A DNA stretch of 10,218 nt, taken from assembly GCA_028724485.1 (NCBI GenBank), contig JAQYCY010000113.1, forward strand, positions 1 to 10,218, given 5' to 3'. The DNA comes from CAG-917 sp028724485 (lineage in GTDB: Bacteria > Bacillota > Clostridia > Christensenellales > CAG-917). A model generated the notes under the pieces. It was not told where the DNA came from. It saw only the letters and a list, made by a program, of their open reading frames with translations, and ran no database searches. A program made the position numbers and the translations under genes. The number at the start of each line of letters is the position of its first letter. The first letter of the stretch is position 1. Positions 1-5,585 of the stretch are shown here, piece by piece.

Positions 1-71
1 GCGATAAACTCCGAGCGTTTTATTTCGATTTCGTTTGAAAACTCACCGTTTACAAACTTATAGGGTTTCAT
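1..71 (-). CDS. yigZ: YigZ/IMPACT-family protein, N-terminal fragment cut by the window edge
   Basis: On the minus strand an ATG at 71-69 overlaps the tyrS stop codon (ATGA, 4 nt shared) and opens a frame of 23 codons that reaches the window edge without a stop. The peptide begins MKPYKFVNGEF and contains EIEIKRSEFIA. A Glu-Ile-x-Ile-Lys-(K/R)-Ser-x-Phe-Ile segment near the N-terminus is typical of the YigZ/YvyE family (UPF0029, related to eukaryotic IMPACT), cytoplasmic proteins that bind nucleic acid or ribosomes and whose cellular role is poorly defined. The tight overlap with tyrS implies translational coupling in the same operon. The assignment rests on one short motif, so the family is probable rather than certain; that it is a real coupled gene start is somewhat safer. 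Confidence 0.62.
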   Translation of the reverse strand, partial: MKPYKFVNGEFSNEIEIKRSEFI

Positions 72-1279
72 TTAACAATTACCTTAAAGAAATTCTTTTT
101 GCCCTTTTGCAAAACAAAGCCGTTTGCCGTTTGGCTGTCCGTCAAAGTCGCCTGCGCGCTTTCAACCTTTTCACCGTCTATTCTGACGCCGCCCCCATCG
201 ATAAGTCTTCTCGCCTCACCTTTTGACGGCGCTGCGCCGATTGCTACAAGAGTGTCGACAACCGTTTTAACGTCCGCCGAAATTTCTTTTTTAGGCATAT
301 TTTCGCTGTCGCCGCTAAACGCCGCTCTCGCTTGTTTTTGCGCTTCGATTGCGTCTTCTTCGGTGTGAACGAGTTTTGTCAACTCGTATGCCAATCTTTC
401 TTTTGCAAGATTTATTCGTTCGTCCTTGTGCTTAGTAAGTTCGGCGATTTCGTCGAGCGGAAGGAACGTCAAAAGTTTAAGGCAGTTTTCGACGTCTTCG
501 TCGGCAACGTTTCTCCAATATTGATAAAATTCGTATGGGGTCGTTTTATTGCGGTCAAGCCAGACTGCGCCTTTTGCCGTTTTGCCCATTTTTGTTCCGG
601 CGCTTGTTGTAAGCAACGTAAACGTCATTCCGTAAACTTCTTTTTGTTCCTTTCTTCTTATAAGGTCCGCGCCTGCCAGAATGTTAGACCATTGGTCATC
701 GCCGCCACATTCGAGTTTACATCCGTATTTGCGGTTCAAAACCAAAAAGTCGTATGCTTGCATAAGCATATAGTTGAATTCAAGGAAAGAAAGTCCCCTT
801 TCCATTCTCGATTTAAAACATTCGCAAGTGAGCATTTGGTTGACCGAAAACATTGTGCCGACTTCACGCAAGAAATCGATGTAGTTTAAGTTCAAAAGCC
901 AATCGGCGTTATTTACGATGATTGCCGCATTGTCGCCTTCAAACGATACGAATTTCGACATTTGCTTTTTGAAACATTCTACGTTGTGCGCAATCGTTTC
1001 TTTCGTCATCATCGAACGCATATCCGTTCTGCCCGACGGGTCGCCGACCATTGCCGTTCCGCCACCGATTAAAATGAGCGGTCTGTGACCTGCCTTTTGC
1101 ATGTGACTCATAACGATAAGTTGCATAAAGTGACCGACGTGAAGGCTGTCGGCTGTCGGGTCGAAACCGATATAAAACGTTGTCGGTTCGCTGCCGAGCA
1201 ATTTGTATAATTCTTCTTCTCTGACTACTTGTTTAACAAAGCCACGCGCCTTTAAAGTGTCGATGATGTTTTCAGCCAT
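68..1279 (-). CDS. tyrS: Tyrosyl-tRNA synthetase (TyrRS)
   Basis: This cytoplasmic class I aminoacyl-tRNA synthetase charges tRNA-Tyr with tyrosine using ATP. At 403 aa it has the normal bacterial TyrS length. The HIGH signature appears as HVGH at residues 47-50, after the GFDPTADSLH lead-in. The tyrosine-binding Y-x3-Q-x2-D set is Y170, Q174 and D177, followed by GGDDQWSN at 192-199. The KMSKS loop is KMGKT at 230-234, a common TyrS variant. A C-terminal S4 RNA-binding domain spans about 335-403 (GAAPSKGEARRLI...GVRIDGEKV). The start is well supported: AAGGAG lies 8 nt upstream of the ATG, and the ATG shares one base with the aminotransferase stop (TAATG). Firmicute tyrS genes are often under T-box control; here no T-box is seen and the gene appears to depend on the upstream aminotransferase promoter. 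Confidence 0.97.
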   Translation of the reverse strand: MAENIIDTLKARGFVKQVVREEELYKLLGSEPTTFYIGFDPTADSLHVGHFMQLIVMSHMQKAGHRPLILIGGGTAMVGDPSGRTDMRSMMTKETIAHNVECFKKQMSKFVSFEGDNAAIIVNNADWLLNLNYIDFLREVGTMFSVNQMLTCECFKSRMERGLSFLEFNYMLMQAYDFLVLNRKYGCKLECGGDDQWSNILAGADLIRRKEQKEVYGMTFTLLTTSAGTKMGKTAKGAVWLDRNKTTPYEFYQYWRNVADEDVENCLKLLTFLPLDEIAELTKHKDERINLAKERLAYELTKLVHTEEDAIEAQKQARAAFSGDSENMPKKEISADVKTVVDTLVAIGAAPSKGEARRLIDGGGVRIDGEKVESAQATLTDSQTANGFVLQKGKKNFFKVIVK

Positions 1280-2475
1280 TATAAATTCTCCTTAAAATAG
1301 TTTCCGAGCTTTTCAATGCCCTTCTCGATTTGTTCGATAGTCGCGTTGCTGTAATTTAGTCTGAAACAGTTTGTTATACCTTCTTTTGCAAAGAAACTGC
1401 TTCCCGAAACGTAAGCGGTGTCCGTCTTTTTAACGCAGTCCATAAAACAAGCGTCAAGGTCAACCGATTTATCGAAAAATTCGCCCCATATAAACAAACC
1501 GCCGTCGGGATTTGTAAACTTAACTTTGTCAAGCGGCATATACTTTTGAATTGCGCCGTACATAGCGTCTTTTTTGGCTTTATAAACAGGCGTAATTTCT
1601 TTTAAGTGCGGTTCTAAATAACCTCTACGCAAATACTCGTCGATAATAGCTTGCGAAAGGTTTGAAGTGTGAACGTCAACCGCTTGTTTGCCGATTGTCA
1701 TTTTTCTGATTATTCTCTCGTCGCCGACTGCAATTCCGGTTCGAAGTCCCGGCGCGATTGTCTTTGAAAACGACGTAACGTAAACGACGTTTCCCGTTTT
1801 ATCGAACGACTTGATTGCAGGAAGTTTTTCGCCCGAAAATCTGATTTCTCCGTAAGGATTGTCTTCGATGACTACAACGCCGTATTTTGCCGTAATTTCA
1901 CAAATGGCTTTTCTCTTTTCAAGCGAAAGCGTTTTGCCCGTAGGGTTTGAAAAGTCTGCAACAATGTACAAAAGTTTCGGCTTATACTCTTTTATCTTCT
2001 TTTCGAGGTCGACAAGGTTAAGTCCGTCGTCATCGCTGTCAACGCCGACTGCAACGCCCTCGTATGTCTTTAAAATGTGCAAGCAAGCAAGATAGGTAGG
2101 ATTTTCAACCAAAACCACGTCGCCCTTATTGATAAACGCTTTGAACATAAGGTCGATACCCTGTTGTCCGCCCGAAATAACGAGAGCGTTTTTCAATTCG
2201 CCTTCGACGCCGAATCTTTTCGCATAGTTAAGACCCGATTCGAGAAGCGGCGTATATCCTTCCGTTCCGCCGTATTGAAGAATTTTTGCAGCCTTGTCGC
2301 CACTAAGCAAATCGCTAGCGATTTCGAGTATTTCTTTTTGCGGCAACAATCCCAAAGTCGGAAAACCGCCTGCGAAAGAAACAACGTTAGGATTTGCAAG
2401 CAACTTGAAAATTTCTCTTATCGCGTTGCCTTTAAGATTCTTTAATCGGTCACTCCACATTTCATCAAATTCCAT
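1279..2475 (-). CDS. PLP-dependent class I/II aminotransferase (2-aminoadipate/aromatic aminotransferase-like)
   Basis: This is a fold-type I PLP enzyme, expected to be a cytoplasmic dimer that transfers amino groups between an amino acid and a 2-oxo acid. The 398 aa match the family of MocR-like aminotransferase domains and LysN/ARO8-type enzymes. Visible landmarks are the N-terminal SFAGGFPT (33-40), QYGGTEGYTPL (67-77), NPTG (177-180), EDNPYGE (204-210), the Schiff-base lysine K238 in SFSKTIAPGLRTG (235-247), and the carboxylate-binding arginine R372 in FRLNYS. There is no fused GntR-type DNA-binding domain. The ATG at 2475 has a GAGG about 5 nt upstream. It leads an operon with tyrS (1-nt overlap). 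Coupling to TyrRS could hint at an aromatic amino acid substrate, but this is inference; 2-aminoadipate, leucine or other substrates are equally possible from sequence alone. Confidence 0.9.
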   Translation of the reverse strand: MEFDEMWSDRLKNLKGNAIREIFKLLANPNVVSFAGGFPTLGLLPQKEILEIASDLLSGDKAAKILQYGGTEGYTPLLESGLNYAKRFGVEGELKNALVISGGQQGIDLMFKAFINKGDVVLVENPTYLACLHILKTYEGVAVGVDSDDDGLNLVDLEKKIKEYKPKLLYIVADFSNPTGKTLSLEKRKAICEITAKYGVVVIEDNPYGEIRFSGEKLPAIKSFDKTGNVVYVTSFSKTIAPGLRTGIAVGDERIIRKMTIGKQAVDVHTSNLSQAIIDEYLRRGYLEPHLKEITPVYKAKKDAMYGAIQKYMPLDKVKFTNPDGGLFIWGEFFDKSVDLDACFMDCVKKTDTAYVSGSSFFAKEGITNCFRLNYSNATIEQIEKGIEKLGNYFKENL

Positions 2476-2497
2476 TTTTGCCTCGCATTAGTTGATT

Positions 2498-2576
2498 TTA
2501 CTATCGTGTAAGTAGCAAATCGGATTTTTAAATTTATTCCAAAATATAAAAAAGGGTTCAATTTCACACGATATAA
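2498..2576 (-). other. Possible long-range stem in the aminotransferase-tyrS mRNA leader
   Basis: In the predicted 5' leader, plus-strand 2566-2576 (acacgatataa) is complementary to 2498-2509 (ttactatcgtgt), giving 11 base pairs with a single bulged base, closing a loop of 56 nt. The 3' arm ends about 23 nt before the aminotransferase ATG. The enclosed sequence is AT-rich, shows no recognisable riboswitch core and no T-box motif. It may be a chance pairing or a structural element affecting expression. Confidence 0.35.
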
Positions 2577-2590
2577 CTTATGTTTTAAAT

Positions 2591-2619
2591 ATTATATCAC
2601 CGCAAATTCGATATGGCAA
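2591..2619 (-). promoter_or_regulatory. Sigma-A-type promoter for aminotransferase-tyrS-yigZ
   Basis: Read on the minus strand: -35 TTGCCA (plus 2614-2619), a 17-bp spacer, and -10 TATAAT (plus 2591-2596), preceded by TGA so the -10 is extended (TGn). The -10 is perfect and the spacing optimal. Transcription would start near 2584, leaving a leader of about 108 nt. The promoter lies directly downstream of the terminator of the preceding operon. Confidence 0.8.
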
Positions 2620-2635
2620 CTTATTTAAGTCGGAC

Positions 2636-2664
2636 AAATAAAAAAGGCAAGTACATACTTGCTA
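2636..2664 (-). terminator. Intrinsic terminator closing the alpha-galactosidase-rluD operon
   Basis: The palindrome GCAAGTACATACTTGC (2647-2662) forms a 6-bp stem with a 4-nt loop; on the minus strand it is followed by a run of six T. It lies about 330 bp beyond the rluD stop and 17 bp before the next promoter, which fits a transcription boundary. The stem is short, so efficiency may be modest. Confidence 0.65.
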
Positions 2665-2727
2665 AAAAACTAAAACTAAATTGCAAAACGTATTTTTCTC
2701 CGTTTTATATTTCGCTACGATTGAACT

Positions 2728-2903
2728 AACTGTTTTGTAATTAAATTTTAAACTATTTAATGCTAAACTCTAAGCTGTTTTTAGCTTACAATTAAGCCAT
2801 ATTTTGACAAATTTTAAGCTGTTTGCTATCAAACTCCAAGCTGTTTTTTCACTCATCTTCGAGCTAATTCTGACAAACCCTTATGCTTTTTATGTTAGGC
2901 ACT
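2728..2903. repeat. Degenerate tandem array with 22-bp period (about eight units), intergenic
   Basis: Successive units begin at 2728, 2750, 2772, 2794, 2816, 2838, 2860 and 2882, exactly 22 bp apart. The shared core on the plus strand is AAGCTGTTT followed after about 5 nt by CAAACTC or a variant. The clearest units are 2772 (AAGCTGTTTTTAGCTT), 2816 (AAGCTGTTTGCTATCAAAC) and 2838 (AAGCTGTTTTTTC). The others keep parts of the core, for example AAACTATTT at 2750 and AAGCC at 2794. Some units contain an internal dyad (GTTTG-CTAT-CAAAC at 2821-2834; AAGCT-6 nt-AGCTT at 2772-2787). The array lies in the 517-bp stretch between rluD and the aminotransferase. It has no coding frame, since 22 is not a multiple of three. 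It would be transcribed as part of the rluD 3' untranslated region. Its function is unknown. Confidence 0.68.
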
Positions 2904-2993
2904 AAAAAGTTTTTAGGTTGTTAAGTTTAATTCTTTTAATGGTCGATTGTTGCATTTTGTAAATCGCTTATTTATTTAAATCGGCGGTCTGTT

Positions 2994-3911
2994 TCAATCG
3001 TTACCGTTGCCGTTGTTATTTCGTAATTTCTCTAACGTTTTCTCGAAATAATCGGGAAGCGGACAGGAAAAATGCATTTCTTTTCCCGTTTTAGGATGCT
3101 TTAAAACAAGTTCTGTTGCGTGCAGAAGCTGACCGCCTTTCCAAAGTTTCATACTTCCGCCATATACGTCGTCGCCGACAATCGGATGATGCAAATACTT
3201 CATATGCACTCTTATTTGATGAGTCCTACCCGTATAAAGCTCGAAACGCATAAGCGTATACGCTCCGAAGCGTTCCAAAACCTTGTAAAAAGTCTTTGCA
3301 GGTTTGCCGTTTTTCGTTACCGCCATTTTCTTTCTGTCACTTGTGCTTCTGCCAATCGGCTGTTCGACAAAGCCTTCGTCTTCTTTCACGTTTCCGTCGA
3401 CAAGCGCGTAATAGATGCGGTGCGCGGTTTTGTTTTCGATTTGACTCGCAAGGCTCTTGTGCGCATCGTCGTTTTTGGCAACTACCAAAAGTCCAGACGT
3501 GTTTTTATCTATTCTATGCACGATGCCCGGTCTTACGACTCCGTTTATTCCGCTAAGATTGTCAAGACAAAACAGCAAAGCGTTTACAAGCGTATCGCTG
3601 TCGTCATAGCTCGACGCAGGATGAACGACCATCCCTTGCGGTTTGTTTATAACGGCAATATCTTCATCTTGATATACGATATCGAGCGGAATGTCTTGTG
3701 GCGTCAAATCGAGTTCTTTCGGCTTGGGTAAAACAAATTCCACTTTGTCGCCGACTTTCAAGTTAAAACCTGCCTTAAAGCATTTTTCGCCGTTTACAAC
3801 TGCCCCGTCGGACTCAACTACTTTTTTTACGAGCGATCTCGAAACGTTTAAAGCCGCCGACAAAAAAACGTCCAACCTTTCGCTTTTGTCGCAAATTAAA
3901 AGGTCAGACAT
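2994..3911 (-). CDS. rluD: Ribosomal large subunit pseudouridine synthase, RluA/RluD family (YlyB-like)
   Basis: This enzyme isomerises uridine to pseudouridine in rRNA. Numbered from the ATG at 3920 (308 aa), an N-terminal S4 RNA-binding domain covers about 13-62 (RLDVFLSAALNVSRSLVKK). The catalytic domain carries NKPQGMVVHP (92-101), the RluA signature HRIDKNTSG (135-143) with catalytic D138, and GRTHQIRVH (231-239). The better start is the second ATG at 3911, giving 305 aa: GGAG sits 9 nt before it but abuts the ATG at 3920 with no spacer. With this start the gene overlaps lspA by 8 nt (ATGTCTGA). The lspA-ylyB pairing is standard in Firmicutes. Length and motifs are normal. The exact rRNA target (RluD-type versus another RluA paralogue) cannot be told from sequence. 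Confidence 0.93.
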   Translation of the reverse strand: MSDLLICDKSERLDVFLSAALNVSRSLVKKVVESDGAVVNGEKCFKAGFNLKVGDKVEFVLPKPKELDLTPQDIPLDIVYQDEDIAVINKPQGMVVHPASSYDDSDTLVNALLFCLDNLSGINGVVRPGIVHRIDKNTSGLLVVAKNDDAHKSLASQIENKTAHRIYYALVDGNVKEDEGFVEQPIGRSTSDRKKMAVTKNGKPAKTFYKVLERFGAYTLMRFELYTGRTHQIRVHMKYLHHPIVGDDVYGGSMKLWKGGQLLHATELVLKHPKTGKEMHFSCPLPDYFEKTLEKLRNNNGNGND

Positions 3912-4551
3912 TTTCGTCATCTCCGTGTCGCACGTTCCATTTAAGTTCGTTTAGCATAAGTTTCAACGTGTCTTTAAATTCCATTTTAGGTTCAACTACT
4001 TTTCCGATTTCATCACAAACCATATCAGGGCTTTCGGTGGCAGGCATAGTCAGCGGCAAACTTTTTGCATCGCGTTCCTTTTTAGTTTCGACGATTATCA
4101 TAACAATCAAATAAATGACAAGCCAGAAAGTTCCTATCGTAAGGAAATTATCTGCCAAATTAAACGTCGGGAACGAGTACCAAAACTCGAAGAAAATAAA
4201 ATCGCGAACGTAGCCGAGCGTAATTCTGTCGACAAGGTTTCCGATGCCGCCCGTAAAAATCAAAACAAGCGGAATTCGCAAAAGCCAACTTGCTTTCGGT
4301 TTTGCAAGAAGATAAGATAAAATAATTCCGAGAAAAATTGCGGTGATAACGGTAAGAACTATCGTATGCTCGTTAAGAATGCTCCAACCGCCACCTGTAT
4401 TCATTGCCTTTCTAAGACCGATAAAATCTTCAATAACGGGACGATAATCGCCGTTTGCTTCAAACATAGCAAAAGTAGCGGCTTTTGAAGTCAAGTCGAA
4501 AACAAGAAGTATGATAAAAATTAAACCTTCAATTAAAAAATACCACCACAT
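3904..4551 (-). CDS. lspA: Signal peptidase II (prolipoprotein signal peptidase) with a C-terminal cytoplasmic tail
   Basis: LspA is a polytopic membrane aspartic protease that removes signal peptides from diacylglyceryl-prolipoproteins. The ATG at 4551 gives 215 aa and is preferred because it shares one base with the sepF stop (TGATG); the reading frame is open further upstream, but only inside sepF. Hydrophobic helices lie near residues 4-22, 64-83, 89-104 and 136-154. Catalytic motifs are GGIGNLVDR (101-109, D108) and FNLADNFLTIG (130-140, D134), and NTGGGWSIL (51-59) corresponds to the conserved N-x-G-x-x-S segment. No Shine-Dalgarno is visible, so translation probably depends on re-initiation after sepF. 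The usual length is about 150-170 aa; here roughly 60 polar residues follow the last helix (155-215), an unusual extension ending NVRHGDDENV. Confidence 0.94.
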   Translation of the reverse strand: MWWYFLIEGLIFIILLVFDLTSKAATFAMFEANGDYRPVIEDFIGLRKAMNTGGGWSILNEHTIVLTVITAIFLGIILSYLLAKPKASWLLRIPLVLIFTGGIGNLVDRITLGYVRDFIFFEFWYSFPTFNLADNFLTIGTFWLVIYLIVMIIVETKKERDAKSLPLTMPATESPDMVCDEIGKVVEPKMEFKDTLKLMLNELKWNVRHGDDENV

Positions 4552-4919
4552 CAGCGTCTGAATTGCGGCGGAACGGTTATAGTCACGCCTCTTGGCGCAA
4601 ACAAGAAAATATTTGCCGCAATCTCCTTTATAGAACCGTCCAAAGCGTAAATCGCGCCGCTCAAATAGTCCATAATTCTGCAAGCGCCCGTTTTATCGAT
4701 TGATGAAAAATCGACAATAACCTGCTCTTTTCTCTTCAAAAAATTTATAAGCGTTTGAATGTCGTCAAAAGTCGTCGGAGAATAAATATTAACGTTTGAA
4801 CCTTCCATAGGACGCGACATAAGCTCCGAGCGAGACATGCCGCTACTTCTCAAAGGTTCGGGAGCTTCCGAACGAAACGTTCTGCCGCCCATTCTGTTTC
4901 TGTCATCGTAGTTATACAT
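4551..4919 (-). CDS. sepF: SepF/YlmF-family cell division protein, without a typical N-terminal membrane helix
   Basis: SepF bundles FtsZ filaments and, through an N-terminal amphipathic helix, ties the Z ring to the membrane. The chosen start at 4919 has AAGGAG 5 nt upstream and gives 122 aa; a longer in-frame start at 4973 lies inside yggS and lacks such a site. The C-terminal DUF552 domain spans about 43-115 (NVNIYSPTTFDDIQTLI, QVIVDFSSID, RIMDYLSGAIYALDG, IFLFAPRGV), with the conserved glycine near 95. The first 40 residues (MYNYDDRNRMGGRTFR and a Ser/Arg/Pro-rich stretch) are polar and do not look like the usual amphipathic helix. It overlaps yggS by 8 nt (ATGTATAA) and lspA by 1 nt. The yggS-sepF order is the classic ylmE-ylmF pair, which supports the call strongly. 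Confidence 0.92.
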   Translation of the reverse strand: MYNYDDRNRMGGRTFRSEAPEPLRSSGMSRSELMSRPMEGSNVNIYSPTTFDDIQTLINFLKRKEQVIVDFSSIDKTGACRIMDYLSGAIYALDGSIKEIAANIFLFAPRGVTITVPPQFRR

Positions 4920-5562
4920 TGTAACTCCTTTCTCCGAACAACGTCCTTCCGAGTCTAACCATATTACTGCCACATTCGATTGCGATTTTATAATCGCCCG
5001 ACATTCCCATAGATAAAATTTCTATGCCATCGAGTTTAGACTGTAAATCGACGAACAACGCTTTCATTTTTAAAAAGCATTGCCTTACTGTGTTTTCGTC
5101 GCTATTAGGCGCAACCGTCATAAGTCCGCGCACGTCGACGTGTTTCAATTCTTTTGTCCAAGCTATAAACTTTTCGGCGTCTTCCGGTTTAAGACCGCCC
5201 TTCGCTTCCTCGCCTGCTATGTTTATTTCGACAAGGCAAGGCATAACGATATTATGTTTTGCCGCTTGCTTTTCGATTTCGAGAGCCAAACTTTCACGGT
5301 CAAGCGACTGAATAAGCTCTACTTTATCGATAATATACTTTACTTTGTTGCTTTGAAGCTGACCGATAATATGCCACCTGTATTTCGGGTCGTATTTGTC
5401 CAAAAGTTCCTGAACCTTATTTTCGCCGAAAATGACTTCGGGCGCAATGCCGTTAAGCTCTTCTACTTTGTCGATGCCTTGCATCTTAGAAGCAGCAACA
5501 AGCGTTACGCCGTCAGGTAATTCGTTTTTAACTTTTAAATATCTTTCCGAAAGCTCAGACAT
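4912..5562 (-). CDS. yggS: YggS/YlmE family PLP homeostasis protein (PLPBP)
   Basis: This family binds pyridoxal 5'-phosphate without known enzymatic activity and keeps vitamin B6 and amino/keto acid pools balanced; it is a single-domain TIM barrel resembling alanine racemase's N-terminus. The 216 aa match the family length. K26 in LVAASKMQ (21-28) is the PLP lysine. Further signatures are FGENKVQE (45-52), WHIIGQLQSNK (63-73), VEINIAGEEAKGG (111-123), RGLMTV (145-150) and LSMGMSGDY...AIECGSNMVRLGRTLFG (183-210). The ATG at 5562 is preceded by GGAG with a 4-nt spacer and lies 23 nt beyond the alpha-galactosidase stop, so the genes are probably cotranscribed. Its stop overlaps the sepF start by 8 nt, as in the ylmE-ylmF arrangement of Firmicutes. 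Confidence 0.96.
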   Translation of the reverse strand: MSELSERYLKVKNELPDGVTLVAASKMQGIDKVEELNGIAPEVIFGENKVQELLDKYDPKYRWHIIGQLQSNKVKYIIDKVELIQSLDRESLALEIEKQAAKHNIVMPCLVEINIAGEEAKGGLKPEDAEKFIAWTKELKHVDVRGLMTVAPNSDENTVRQCFLKMKALFVDLQSKLDGIEILSMGMSGDYKIAIECGSNMVRLGRTLFGERSYNV

Positions 5563-5585
5563 ATTTCTCCGCTCGGCTAAAACGA

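Noticed and set aside
332..889. Long open frames opposite tyrS, the alpha-galactosidase (5637-6428) and rluD (3120-3731)
   Set aside because: They are antisense shadows of strongly supported genes, rich in Phe/Val/Arg, without ribosome binding sites or recognisable domains.
2476..2590. T-box riboswitch controlling tyrS
   Set aside because: No T-box consensus, antiterminator or specifier loop is seen in the leader, and there is no terminator between promoter and gene.
2728..2903. CRISPR array in the 22-bp repeat region
   Set aside because: Units are contiguous with no unique spacers, the core is degenerate, and no cas gene is nearby.
4552..4683. N-terminal extension of LspA (44 residues) from an ATG at 4683
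   Set aside because: The extension is the sepF coding sequence read in another frame; it is polar, unlike LspA, and the ATG at 4551 is coupled to the sepF stop.
4920..4973. Longer SepF start at 4973
   Set aside because: It lies inside yggS and has no ribosome binding site, whereas 4919 has AAGGAG at 5 nt.
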